A model generated the notes under the pieces. That model searched no databases. It had not been told where the DNA came from and was given only the letters and a program-made list of their open reading frames with translations. A DNA stretch of 64,000 bases from assembly GCA_947500525.1 (NCBI GenBank), contig CANMSH010000003.1:124001-188000 (forward strand). Direction: 5' to 3'. Made by a program: the position numbers and the translations under genes. Position 1 is the stretch's first letter; the number at the start of each line of letters is the position of its first letter. Source of the stretch: an uncultured Flavobacteriaceae bacterium (GTDB taxonomy: Bacteria; Bacteroidota; Bacteroidia; Flavobacteriales; Flavobacteriaceae). Below are positions 26,101 to 34,985 of the stretch, one piece after another.

Positions 26101-26174
26101 ATACTCAAATTTACAAAAAATAATAATATCTATATTGTTAATTATTTCACAAAAAAGCTCTTAAACAAGTAGTT

Positions 26175-27002
26175 ATGCAAAATATCAATTGCAATGGTCA
26201 TCTTATTGACTTGTCTAGTCCGAAAGTGATGGGCATTCTAAATATTACACCCGATTCCTTTTATGATGGAGGAAAATATAGAGATATCGGTGCCATGATC
26301 GATCAAGTAGAAAAAATGTTAAAAGAAGGAGCTACTTTTATTGATATTGGGGCCTATTCATCTCGACCTAATGCTACTCATATATCTGAAGAAGAAGAAT
26401 TACAAAGAATTGTTCCTATTGTGACGACCTTGGTAAAAGAGTTTCCCGAAATCCTTATCTCAATAGATACTTTTCGAAGTGCGGTTGCAAAAAACTGTGT
26501 TCAAATAGGTGCTTGTATGATCAACGATATCTCCGGAGGGAGTATGGATACCTCAATGTTTTCAACGGTTGCCAAATTACAGGTTCCCTATATTTTGATG
26601 CACATGAAAGGTACTCCTCAAAATATGCAACACAATACTGCATATGATGATCTTATAAAAGATATCATTTTATATTTTTCTCAGAAAATAGATCAGTTAA
26701 GAGCCTTAAATCTAAATGATATTATTATTGATGTTGGTTTTGGTTTTTCAAAAACCTTAGCACAAAACTATGAACTCTTGCAAAAACTAAAATTATTCAA
26801 AGCTTTAGAAGTGCCTATTTTAACTGGAGTATCGAGAAAATCAATGCTTTACAAGTTATTAGAGATCACACCGCAAGAAGCACTCAACGCCACAACTGCG
26901 GCCAATACCATTGCCTTATTAAATGGTAGTTCAATTCTACGTGTACACGACGTAAAAGAAGCCAAAGAAACTATTCAAATAGTAGAAACATGTAGAAATT
27001 AA
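26175..27002 (+). CDS. folP: Dihydropteroate synthase
   Basis: 275 residues, TIM barrel. Motifs: VMGILNITPDSFYDGG (pterin site 1), FIDIGAYSSRPNA (in place of the usual G-G-x-S-T-R-P), ISIDTFRSAVA, INDISGG, LMHMKGTPQNMQ, and IDVGFGFSKT with GVSRKSM at the end. It joins the pterin pyrophosphate with p-aminobenzoate in folate synthesis and is the sulfonamide target. In many Bacteroidota folP is directly followed by cdaA; here an exbD-like gene lies between. Confidence 0.95.
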   Translation: MQNINCNGHLIDLSSPKVMGILNITPDSFYDGGKYRDIGAMIDQVEKMLKEGATFIDIGAYSSRPNATHISEEEELQRIVPIVTTLVKEFPEILISIDTFRSAVAKNCVQIGACMINDISGGSMDTSMFSTVAKLQVPYILMHMKGTPQNMQHNTAYDDLIKDIILYFSQKIDQLRALNLNDIIIDVGFGFSKTLAQNYELLQKLKLFKALEVPILTGVSRKSMLYKLLEITPQEALNATTAANTIALLNGSSILRVHDVKEAKETIQIVETCRN

Positions 27003-27058
27003 GACCGAATCGGCATCGTTTTTGTGGATGTTTTAACTCACCTTAAAACTTTTCTACT

Positions 27059-27661
27059 ATGAGCAATCGAAACACTCCCACCATTAATGCAGGGTCAATG
27101 GCAGATATTGCCTTTCTTTTATTGATCTTCTTTTTAGTTACTACGACTCTTGATAGTGACATTGGAATTCAAAAAAAAATGTCTAAAAAAACCAACACTC
27201 CGATAAAACCCATAAATGAACGGAATGTACTAGAAATAACGATCAACGCCAATAACGAAATACAGTTAGAAGGTGATCGTATAATTGCTTTAGAAGAATT
27301 AAAACAGTACGCCATTGAATTTATAGACAATGGTGCCTCCACCGACGTAAATGGCAATCCTTGCGATTGGTGTAATGGTAAAAAAGACAAAACATCGTCT
27401 GATCATCCCACAAAAGCCGTGATCGCGTTAGAAAGTAGTAGAAGCGCATCATATAGCACTTATATTGCAACACATAATGAAATTAACAACGCCTATGCCG
27501 ACTTGCGTTCTAAATTATCGCTTTCTGAACATGGCATCACTTATAAAGAATTGATCGCGGCCTATAAACAGGATAAAGATAACACCTCAATCAAGGCAAA
27601 AATTGAAGCTATTAAGGCGAAATATCCTGCATTAATATTCGATACTGAACCAATTAAATAA
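27059..27661 (+). CDS. exbD: ExbD/TolR-type biopolymer transport protein
   Basis: 200 residues. One N-terminal helix (MADIAFLLLIFFLVTTTL, about 14-31) carries the essential Asp in M-A-D-I-A-F, the proton-pathway residue of ExbD/TolR/MotB-type proteins. A periplasmic domain (about 40-200) follows, with an internal Cys pair in NPCDWCNG. It would work with an ExbB motor and a TonB-like partner; neither is adjacent, so it is an orphan subunit here. The insert between folP and cdaA is unusual. Confidence 0.82.
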   Translation: MSNRNTPTINAGSMADIAFLLLIFFLVTTTLDSDIGIQKKMSKKTNTPIKPINERNVLEITINANNEIQLEGDRIIALEELKQYAIEFIDNGASTDVNGNPCDWCNGKKDKTSSDHPTKAVIALESSRSASYSTYIATHNEINNAYADLRSKLSLSEHGITYKELIAAYKQDKDNTSIKAKIEAIKAKYPALIFDTEPIK

Positions 27662-27696
27662 TTTTTATAAGTCTTTTGAAAACTAAAAATTGGTTC

Positions 27697-27728
27697 TTGC
27701 AAAAAACTATAAATAATTAGTATTTTTA
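27697..27728 (+). promoter_or_regulatory. Promoter of cdaA
   Basis: TTG at 27697-27699, a 21-bp spacer and TATTTTTA at 27721-27728 (one mismatch to TAnnTTTG). The TTG start of cdaA is at 27743, giving a very short leader. Confidence 0.55.
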
Positions 27729-27742
27729 CAAAAACCAAAAGC

Positions 27743-28528
27743 TTGGATGCACTCGATTTTTTAGACTTTCGAATTCTAGATGTTCTAGATATTGTGTTGG
27801 TTGCCCTACTCCTCTATTACGTGTATCGCTTGATTAGAGGTACTGTAGCTATTAATATATTCTTAGGAATTGCTATCATTTATCTTATTTGGAAGCTTAC
27901 AGAAGTTTTACGAATGGAACTCTTGAGTGATATTCTAGGTAAATTCATTGGCGTTGGATTTATTGCAATGATTATTGTATTTCAGCAGGAAATTAGAAAA
28001 TTTCTACTTATGGTAGGCTCTACTAATTTTGCCTCTAAAAAAGGGTTTTTAAAAAATTTGAAGTTCTTAAAATCTGATGACAATCTTGCGACCACCGATG
28101 TTGAAAGTATTGTAAATTCTTGTGTAGAGATGGGCAAAACACAAACAGGAGCCCTTGTAGTCATAGAACGAAACAATAGTCTTGATTTTGTAAAACATAC
28201 AGGTGATAAGATGAACGCCGAAATCAATAAACCACTTTTAAAAAGTATTTTTTATAAGAACAGTCCATTACATGATGGTGCCATAATTATTGAAGATAAT
28301 ATCATTACAGCAACACGCGTAATCTTACCTGTAGAAGATAAACTCAATATTCCAGGAAGATTCGGATTAAGACATCGAGCTGGTTTAAGTATTACCATGA
28401 AATCAGATGCTGTGGCCTTGATAGTGTCAGAAGAAACGGGTCAAATATCTTACGTTAAAAACGGAGAGTTTATATTATTTGCTGATACCGATCGGCTTAT
28501 AGAAATTATCAAAGAAGACTTAGGATAG
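27743..28528 (+). CDS. cdaA: Diadenylate cyclase (c-di-AMP synthase), CdaA type
   Basis: 261 residues from a TTG start; the first internal ATG would delete the membrane helices. Three N-terminal helices (about 12-75, LDIVLVALLLYYVYRLI onward) anchor it in the inner membrane. The DAC catalytic domain contains HDGAIII (about 177) and the FGLRHRAGLS motif (about 207-216). It condenses two ATP into c-di-AMP, a signal for osmotic and wall homeostasis. It is a single gene, unaccompanied by cdaR, as is normal in the Bacteroidota. Confidence 0.93.
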   Translation: MDALDFLDFRILDVLDIVLVALLLYYVYRLIRGTVAINIFLGIAIIYLIWKLTEVLRMELLSDILGKFIGVGFIAMIIVFQQEIRKFLLMVGSTNFASKKGFLKNLKFLKSDDNLATTDVESIVNSCVEMGKTQTGALVVIERNNSLDFVKHTGDKMNAEINKPLLKSIFYKNSPLHDGAIIIEDNIITATRVILPVEDKLNIPGRFGLRHRAGLSITMKSDAVALIVSEETGQISYVKNGEFILFADTDRLIEIIKEDLG

Positions 28529-28530
28529 TA

Positions 28531-30300
28531 CTAACTTGCCAGTGCAGTAGAAAATTGAATTTCGTACAACTTACTATAATATCCTTTTTGCTTTAATAAT
28601 TCATTGTGAGTTCCTTGCTCAACAATTTCTCCCTTCTCCATCACAATGATTCTGTCGGCTTTCTTTATAGTGGCCAATCGATGTGCAATGACTATTGATG
28701 TTCTATCCTTTGTAATTTTATTGGTAGCTTCTTGAATGAGTTGTTCTGACTGCGAATCAATAGATGAAGTTGCTTCATCTAAAATTAAAATTGCTGGATC
28801 ACTAACATAGGCCCTTAAAAAAGAAATTAACTGACGCTGTCCTGCCGACAACATGACACCTCTTTCTTTCACATTATACGCATATCCTTCAGGTAAACTC
28901 ATAATAAAATTATGCACGCCAATTACTTTAGCAGCTTCTTTTACCTGCTCTAAGCTAATGGCGGGGTCATTCAATGTTATATTGTTGTAAATGGTATCAG
29001 AAAACAAAAACACATCCTGTAATACAACCGCAATATTATCTCTTAGAGAGTTCAGTTTATACGCATCTATTGCAATACCATCTATTGAAATATTACCAGT
29101 ATCAATATCATAAAAACGATTCAATAAATTTATAATAGTCGATTTTCCTGCTCCTGTAGCCCCTACAACTGCAATGGTCTCTCCTTGCTTTACCCTAAAA
29201 GAAATCCCTTTTAAAACAGGTTCATCTTTTATATAACTAAAATGTACATCTTCGAAGGCAATATCTCCATTTACCGTTTCAACCATAACATCGCCAGTGT
29301 CTATTTCTTCTTCTTTTTCGTCTAAAATTTTAAAAACCCTATCTGCCGCAACCATGCCCATTTGCAGGGTATTAAACTTATCTGCAATTTGACGTAATGG
29401 TCTAAATAATAATTGGCACAGCATAATAAAAGCAATAATTTCACCTGGTGTTGCCGACGAGCTATTCGAGATTACGCTCAAACCTCCATACCATACTATG
29501 AATCCGATCGCTATTTGCGGAAAAATTTCCGCTATTGGGAAAAAGATCGAGTTATACCAAATGGCTTTTACCCATGCCTTTTTATGCTTATTGTTTATTG
29601 ATTTAAAGGCGTCATATTCTATTTTTTCTCTGGTAAAGAGCTGAACAATTTTCATACCTACAATACGCTCTTGAACAAAGGTGTTTAAATTAGAAACTTC
29701 ATTTCGAACATCATTAAAGGCTGCCTTCATTGCCTTTTGAAAAATCTTCGTTGCGTAAATTAAGATAGGAAGCACAGTAAAGGCGATTAATGCCAATTGC
29801 CAATTTTTATACAACATAAAACCCATTACAACCAACATAGTAAGTAAATCACTCACAATCATAAAAAGACCTTGACCAAAAATACTAGCGATTGTTTCTA
29901 TATCAGAAACTGACCTGGTCACTAATTTACCCACGGGAGTATTGTTAAAATACTGCATTTTAAAACGTAACATATGTTGAAACAATTCACTACGTATGTC
30001 TTTAATAATATGTTGCCCTAACCAATTCGCGAAATATATAAACAAGAATTGAAAAATAACCTTTAACAAGAGTACTCCTAACATGATCGTAACTGTGGTT
30101 ACCAATCCTTTAGAATTTTTTGCTGGTATATATACATCAATTATATCTATAAGTAATCCTGGGTTTACAATGGCTATCACCGCTCCTAATAAGACAGAAA
30201 CCAATGCGATAAGAAAGTTAACCCGATACAAACGTATATAGCCTAGCAGTCGCTTGAACAATTTTATATCGAAAACTTTACCAGTTACTTTTTCAGACAT
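28531..30300 (-). CDS. ABC exporter (MsbA-like half transporter)
   Basis: 589 residues. Six transmembrane helices (about 20-320) contain the TM-domain signature GQHIIKDIRSELFQHML and VGKLVTRSVSD. The nucleotide-binding domain has Walker A GATGAGKST, a Q-loop VLQDVFLF, signature LSAGQRQL, Walker B ILILDEATSSID and the H-loop AHRLAT. A homodimeric exporter of lipid or drug is likely. It directly follows truA (stop and start codons abut), so they are co-transcribed. Confidence 0.9.
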   Translation of the reverse strand: MSEKVTGKVFDIKLFKRLLGYIRLYRVNFLIALVSVLLGAVIAIVNPGLLIDIIDVYIPAKNSKGLVTTVTIMLGVLLLKVIFQFLFIYFANWLGQHIIKDIRSELFQHMLRFKMQYFNNTPVGKLVTRSVSDIETIASIFGQGLFMIVSDLLTMLVVMGFMLYKNWQLALIAFTVLPILIYATKIFQKAMKAAFNDVRNEVSNLNTFVQERIVGMKIVQLFTREKIEYDAFKSINNKHKKAWVKAIWYNSIFFPIAEIFPQIAIGFIVWYGGLSVISNSSSATPGEIIAFIMLCQLLFRPLRQIADKFNTLQMGMVAADRVFKILDEKEEEIDTGDVMVETVNGDIAFEDVHFSYIKDEPVLKGISFRVKQGETIAVVGATGAGKSTIINLLNRFYDIDTGNISIDGIAIDAYKLNSLRDNIAVVLQDVFLFSDTIYNNITLNDPAISLEQVKEAAKVIGVHNFIMSLPEGYAYNVKERGVMLSAGQRQLISFLRAYVSDPAILILDEATSSIDSQSEQLIQEATNKITKDRTSIVIAHRLATIKKADRIIVMEKGEIVEQGTHNELLKQKGYYSKLYEIQFSTALAS

Positions 30301-31053
30301 TTACTTATTTTTTAATATCGATTCAGGATATTCAACCTTTGTCAAAAATAATCCTTGGGCAGGAACCGAAACGCCCGCTTTTGTTCTATCTTGACTTTCT
30401 ATAATGTTTATGACGTCTTGTTTCGACTTTTTTCCTAAACCAACTTCTATAAGGGTACCCACTATTGCTCGTACCATATTACGCAAAAAGCGATCGGCAG
30501 TAATATGAAATACTAAAGAATTTCCTTTAAGTTCCCAGACTGCAGTAGTTATCTTACAATTATACGTCTTTACATCGGTTTTAGACTTCGAAAAACATTT
30601 AAAATTACTATAATTTAATAGAACTTTTGCCGCTTCATTCATTTTTTCAACAGCTGGCTCTTGTTGGTAAAGTTGCCATGTGGTATCGACTAAAAACGGA
30701 TTTCTACCCAACCAAATTCTATATTCATAACTTCTGCTTAGGGCATCAAATCTCGAATGTGCTTCATCATCTGTCAAAAAAACAGCGCTTATGACGATAT
30801 CTTCAGGTACAAAAGCATTCAAACGATGTGCTAATTCTACCGTATCTAGTGCACGCTCACTATCAAAATGTGCGAACATTTGTTCAGCATGTACTCCAGC
30901 ATCTGTTCTACCGGCCCCCATAATGACTACTTCATGTCTTAATAACGTAGAGAGCGCTTTTTGAAGCATTTCTTGAACAGATATGGCATTGGGCTGAATT
31001 TGCCAGCCATGATAATTTTTACCATTATAAGAAAGTTCAATAAAGTATCTCAA
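30301..31053 (-). CDS. truA: tRNA pseudouridine(38-40) synthase
   Basis: 250 residues. The TruA catalytic motif GAGRTDAGVHAEQM with the nucleophile Asp lies at about 46-59. Also present: YNGKNYHGWQIQP at the N-terminus, SRSYEYRIW, FLRNMVRAIVGTLIEVG and a C-terminal AGVSVPAQGLFLTKVEYP. It isomerises uridines at positions 38-40 of the tRNA anticodon arm. CAAAGATA at 31076-31083 provides a minus-strand TATCTTTG -7 box. It leads a two-gene unit with the ABC exporter. Confidence 0.95.
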   Translation of the reverse strand: MRYFIELSYNGKNYHGWQIQPNAISVQEMLQKALSTLLRHEVVIMGAGRTDAGVHAEQMFAHFDSERALDTVELAHRLNAFVPEDIVISAVFLTDDEAHSRFDALSRSYEYRIWLGRNPFLVDTTWQLYQQEPAVEKMNEAAKVLLNYSNFKCFSKSKTDVKTYNCKITTAVWELKGNSLVFHITADRFLRNMVRAIVGTLIEVGLGKKSKQDVINIIESQDRTKAGVSVPAQGLFLTKVEYPESILKNK

Positions 31054-31099
31054 GAAGTGCTATTTTTACTGGCTACAAAGATAAATTAAAAAGTTAAGC

Positions 31100-31597
31100 T
31101 TGGTACGTATTTTATTACTGTCGGATACTCATAGTTATATTGATGATCAAATTTTAAAGTTTGTAAAACAAGCTGATGAAGTATGGCATGCTGGCGATAT
31201 TGGAGATCTAAAAGTTAGTGACGCTATTAAAGTGTTGAAACCCTTTAGAGCCGTCTACGGAAATATTGACAATGCCGAAATACGAACGGAGTTTCCATTA
31301 GATAATGAATTTACAATTGAAGGTGTATCTGTTTATATAACCCATATAGGAGGATATCCTTATAAGTACAATCAAAGAACCCGAGAAAAATTACAGTTAA
31401 ACCCACCAGATATTTTTATCTCCGGACATTCTCACATTTTAAAAGTAATGCCCGATAAAAAATTAAACTTACTACATATGAACCCAGGTGCTGCTGGTAA
31501 ACATGGTTTTCATAGCATTCGTACCATGCTTCGATTTACCATCGATCAAAAAGAAATAAAAGACTTGGAGGTTATAGAATTGGGTAAGCGAGGTTAA
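31100..31597 (+). CDS. MJ0936/YfcE-family metallophosphoesterase
   Basis: 165 residues from a TTG start; no earlier start is available in the 46-bp gap to truA. Metal ligands: LLLSDTHSYIDD, HAGDIGD, VYGNID, THIGGYPY, SGHSH. Such proteins cleave phosphodiesters in vitro (YfcE) and have uncertain cellular roles. TATTTTTA at 31061 may be its -7 box. The stop overlaps the convergent histidine-kinase stop by 4 nt. Confidence 0.88.
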   Translation: MVRILLLSDTHSYIDDQILKFVKQADEVWHAGDIGDLKVSDAIKVLKPFRAVYGNIDNAEIRTEFPLDNEFTIEGVSVYITHIGGYPYKYNQRTREKLQLNPPDIFISGHSHILKVMPDKKLNLLHMNPGAAGKHGFHSIRTMLRFTIDQKEIKDLEVIELGKRG

Positions 31598-33390
31598 GCC
31601 CTTGGAATAATTGGCACTAAAATAAAAATACTGGTACCATTATCTTTAGACGAGACGATATTAAAGACCCCTTTCATTACCGTAATACGAGCTTCTATAT
31701 GACTCAAACCTAAACCACCTTTGGTTTTGGCTTTTTTGGCATCAAAACCAACGCCATCATCATTCATTCGAATACTCAACATATTATTCTCTCTATGTGC
31801 CAACATAATAGTAGCATTTTTGGCTTTACTGTGCTTTAAAATATTGTTTACCAACTCTTCGATAATACTGTGAATTTTAATTTCAAAATCTTGCTCATAG
31901 CGCTTGATACCGTCATCATCACTAAATAGCGAGATTTCTGAATTCGAATATTTTTGACACATGTCATGTACGGCAAAAGCCAAACCAAACTTTAAGAGTA
32001 CTGATGATATCAGTTCGTGTGACAAATCTCTAATTTTTACCGAAGCTTCATTTACAATGGTTTGAGCCTTGGTAATTTCTTGAGGGTAGCCTGTTTTTAA
32101 TTGGGCTTTGGTTGCTTGCAAATGTAGGTTGGCCGATGATAGCAGTGCGCTCACACTATCGTGCAAGATTTCTGCAATAGATTTACGTTCTTTTTCTTTG
32201 GCATCAATGGTGGCATTAATAATCTTGATTTGGGCATCACTAGCCAATTTATCTACTTCGCGCTCTTGTTTTAGGCGGTAGTTTCTATAAAAAATATACC
32301 CAACTACGAGCATAGAAAGAAAGGCAAAAATAGTAGCATATGAAAAGAATTGTGCACGTTGACGGGCTGATTTTTCTTTTTCGGCTTCAGTAGCCGCTTT
32401 TTCTACGTTGTATTTGGCCGATATTTCAGAAATGTTTTTCGCTACATTAGCCTGAGCCAAGCTATCTGTTAATTCTGTTGCTTGTTCTAAATATTTATAG
32501 GCACTTTCAAAATCTTTTAGCTCTTCATTTATATACGCTAAATTGTATAATACATTTTCTTTAACGCGAAAGGCCCGTTCATCTTTAGAATTTTTTACAG
32601 ATTCTAAAGCTATGCGATAGTTTTCTTCAGATTTTTCAAATTCTTTATTTAAATACATGATACCGCTCAAATTAATTAGAGCGTATGCAATACCCATAGT
32701 ATCATTGGTAGTTCTTCTAATTTCTAAAGCCTTATTCCCATACTCTTCAGCCTCCAACAAATCTCCAATTTCTATTGAATTAGCACTAAGTGCATTATAA
32801 CTAATCGCCATAATGTCGCTCCTATCATTAGTCATTGGAAATTTAACAATCTTAGAATAATAAAAAAATGATGAATCCAATTCTTGATTTCTAAAAAAAG
32901 TACTACCTATTCTAGAATGAGCGTTAAGTATTTGAAGTGTATCCGATATTTCAGTTGCGATTCTAAGAGTCTCCCTATGATATTGTAAAGTTCTTTGATA
33001 ATCTTTCGAATTACTGAAAACTTCGCCTAAGTAACTATTGTAATCCATTCTTACATATGGTAGAGAAAGCTTTTCTAATTCTTTTAAACCATCTAGCAAT
33101 AACTTTGTCGCTTTTTCATCGTCATTATTTCCGTAATGAGCTTTTGCTTTTTTCAGATTTAAGGCCAGTCTATTCCGGTCGTTAGAAATATATTGAGTAT
33201 AAGATTCTAGTTCCTCAATTTTTGTCAAGGCTAATACAAATTCATTATTGCTAAAATGTTCATCAATATGGATTAACCCCTCTTCTATATGGTCTGTCAA
33301 CTCCTCACTTTGACAATGTGACAACTGAAAATTACCATATATAAATAGTAAGATAAAAACAAATTTCCGGTTGGAATTGAAGATATTCAT
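31594..33390 (-). CDS. TPR sensor histidine kinase (NarL/DegS-type HisKA_3)
   Basis: 598 residues. A signal peptide is followed by a periplasmic TPR array (about 30-330, for example RTLQYHRETLRIATEI and AIAYALINLSGIMYLNKEF-like units) and one membrane helix (about 348-367, ATIFAFLSMLVVGYIFY). Then come the dimerisation helix with the phosphorylated His in IAEILHDSVSALL and an HATPase domain with the N-box EELVNNILKHSKA and DDGVGFD. This is a common flavobacterial two-component arrangement; the signal is unknown. The response regulator gene precedes it 27 bp upstream in the same operon. Confidence 0.9.
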   Translation of the reverse strand: MNIFNSNRKFVFILLFIYGNFQLSHCQSEELTDHIEEGLIHIDEHFSNNEFVLALTKIEELESYTQYISNDRNRLALNLKKAKAHYGNNDDEKATKLLLDGLKELEKLSLPYVRMDYNSYLGEVFSNSKDYQRTLQYHRETLRIATEISDTLQILNAHSRIGSTFFRNQELDSSFFYYSKIVKFPMTNDRSDIMAISYNALSANSIEIGDLLEAEEYGNKALEIRRTTNDTMGIAYALINLSGIMYLNKEFEKSEENYRIALESVKNSKDERAFRVKENVLYNLAYINEELKDFESAYKYLEQATELTDSLAQANVAKNISEISAKYNVEKAATEAEKEKSARQRAQFFSYATIFAFLSMLVVGYIFYRNYRLKQEREVDKLASDAQIKIINATIDAKEKERKSIAEILHDSVSALLSSANLHLQATKAQLKTGYPQEITKAQTIVNEASVKIRDLSHELISSVLLKFGLAFAVHDMCQKYSNSEISLFSDDDGIKRYEQDFEIKIHSIIEELVNNILKHSKAKNATIMLAHRENNMLSIRMNDDGVGFDAKKAKTKGGLGLSHIEARITVMKGVFNIVSSKDNGTSIFILVPIIPRA

Positions 33391-33417
33391 GTAGGTTTAT
33401 AATTGGTATTTCAACTA

Positions 33418-34095
33418 CTAGATAATTTCATTACGCATAGCGAAAATCGCCAAACCAACGCTATTCTTTACATTGGTTTTTTTGATCAAGTTCTTACGAT
33501 GTGTTTCAACTGTACTATCACTAATATGCAAGGTTTCACTAATTTCTTTCGTAGTATACTGTTGTGCAATGAGTTTTAAGATTTGATATTCCCTACGTGT
33601 CAACGAACTAATCAAAACCCCTTCTATATTGGTGTCATCGGCCGACTTTAAGGGCTTGCTCATTAAAGTCTTCATCATCTTTTCTTTGATCTCGTCACTA
33701 AAATACTGCTCGTCATTATAGACTTTGCGAATCGCTTTTACAATATGTTCACCAGCTGACTTTTTGGGTACAAAACCTTTGGCACCCATGCCGAGCACTT
33801 CTTTCACTAGTTTAATATCATCATAACTTGATAAAATCACCACTTGTGGTACATCATCATAATTGGCAAATTCTTTGAGCACACCTATGCCGTCTAGTTT
33901 GGGCATATTGATATCCAAGACCAAGACGTCAGAGCTATGTTCACTAAACCAATCAACTACCTGGCTCCCGTCTAAGGAGTAACCCACTACTTCAATATCT
34001 TCTTCTAAATCCAATACTGCCATCACCCCATCAATCAATATTTGATGGTCATCCGCGATATGCACTGTTATCTTATTATCAATCAATTCTTCCAT
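33418..34095 (-). CDS. LuxR/NarL-family response regulator
   Basis: 225 residues. The receiver domain has IADDHQ, the phosphoacceptor Asp in VLDINMPKLDG (about 57), Ser in VVILSSYDD and Lys in GFVPKKSAGEH. The C-terminal LuxR helix-turn-helix (about 160-222) reads LTRREYQILKLIAQ, TTKEISETLHIS and STVETHRKNLIKK. It pairs with the TPR histidine kinase just downstream. Targets are unknown. Confidence 0.93.
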   Translation of the reverse strand: MEELIDNKITVHIADDHQILIDGVMAVLDLEEDIEVVGYSLDGSQVVDWFSEHSSDVLVLDINMPKLDGIGVLKEFANYDDVPQVVILSSYDDIKLVKEVLGMGAKGFVPKKSAGEHIVKAIRKVYNDEQYFSDEIKEKMMKTLMSKPLKSADDTNIEGVLISSLTRREYQILKLIAQQYTTKEISETLHISDSTVETHRKNLIKKTNVKNSVGLAIFAMRNEII

Positions 34096-34172
34096 AAAAT
34101 TTTATACAAAATAGGATGTTAAAGGTATTAACACTAAAGTACAACATATATTGTATAGATACTATTTAATAC

Positions 34173-34204
34173 AAAAAAAGTCTTGAAATTTCTCTCAAGA
34201 CTTT
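34173..34204 (-). terminator. Terminator of the 128-residue secreted protein gene
   Basis: AAAGTCTTGA pairs with TCAAGACTTT (10 bp, 8-nt loop). T7 follows on the minus strand. Confidence 0.85.
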
Positions 34205-34250
34205 AGAACTTATACTTAGGCAAATATTATTGATTGAATAATAAATTACA

Positions 34251-34637
34251 TTACTGTATTATTGTTCTCGGTTTACCTTTTTTTATAATCATTCTTGATG
34301 TAAACATTTCTTCACTCGAAGCGGTATCGTAAGCTGTTTCGAAATAGTGATCAAAACTTAAGGCTCTCATCTCTTCAAGTTCTAATGTATGTGAAACAGT
34401 GGTTCCCGACGTACCGTTTTCGATTAAAAATATTTTAAATTCACCATCGATCACTGAAGAGGATACCGTAGTATTCGCATCAGTTTCAAATGTTACCGTC
34501 TTTTCGTTATTATCTACAACCACAAAAGATTGTAATAATGTTCCATCAATGTCTTGTAAAATTGTTTTGTTACTAGTATCGTTGGCAAATGAAGCCAATA
34601 ACAATACAGCGCACACAGCTAGTAGAGCTTTTCTCAT
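34251..34637 (-). CDS. Small secreted protein, unknown function
   Basis: 128 residues. A signal peptide (RKALLAVCAVLLLASFA) is followed by a beta-rich domain (SFVVVDNNEKTVTFETD, FKIFLIENGTSG). It has no recognised domain or lipobox. It is transcribed from the gap that also holds two 12-bp direct repeats (34773 and 34794), ends in its own terminator, and is separated from the response regulator gene downstream. Confidence 0.7.
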   Translation of the reverse strand: MRKALLAVCAVLLLASFANDTSNKTILQDIDGTLLQSFVVVDNNEKTVTFETDANTTVSSSVIDGEFKIFLIENGTSGTTVSHTLELEEMRALSFDHYFETAYDTASSEEMFTSRMIIKKGKPRTIIQ

Positions 34638-34772
34638 GTTTAGGGGATTTAGGAGTTATTAAAATTTGAGTTATTTAGTTATCTTTTGATTCACTAAATT
34701 CTACGAATCAAAAGTACTAGGTAAGGTGCGAACAAAACAATAGCGAAAACGGGTGTTTTTAAAAATCCCTGA

Positions 34773-34805
34773 AAACCACTAGTTACTACCCAGAAACCAC
34801 TAGTT
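34773..34805. repeat. Two AAACCACTAGTT direct repeats, 21-bp period
   Basis: Identical 12-mers begin at 34773 and 34794, exactly 21 bp apart (two helical turns), each containing the palindrome ACTAGT. They lie about 140-170 bp upstream of the secreted-protein start codon (34637) and upstream of the RNA promoter at 34951. The geometry suggests a regulator binding site pair. Confidence 0.5.
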
Positions 34806-34950
34806 TTGGCATTCTTACCGTTACAAATAAAAGTAAAAATTGTTAATAAGTCCTATTTTTTGTTGATAAAAATTGTTAATAAGTATTTAACTTTTTGATA
34901 ATCAACATTTTATAATTTATCGAAAAATTCGAAAAAAAATCTACTAAAAA

Positions 34951-34980
34951 TTGCAGATACTCAATAAATTGCTAACTTAG
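34951..34980 (+). promoter_or_regulatory. Promoter of the structured RNA
   Basis: TTG at 34951-34953, a 19-bp spacer and TAACTTAG at 34973-34980 (one mismatch to TAnnTTTG). The predicted start is near 34986, with no protein-coding gene downstream on this strand. Confidence 0.65.
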
Positions 34981-34985
34981 CACTC

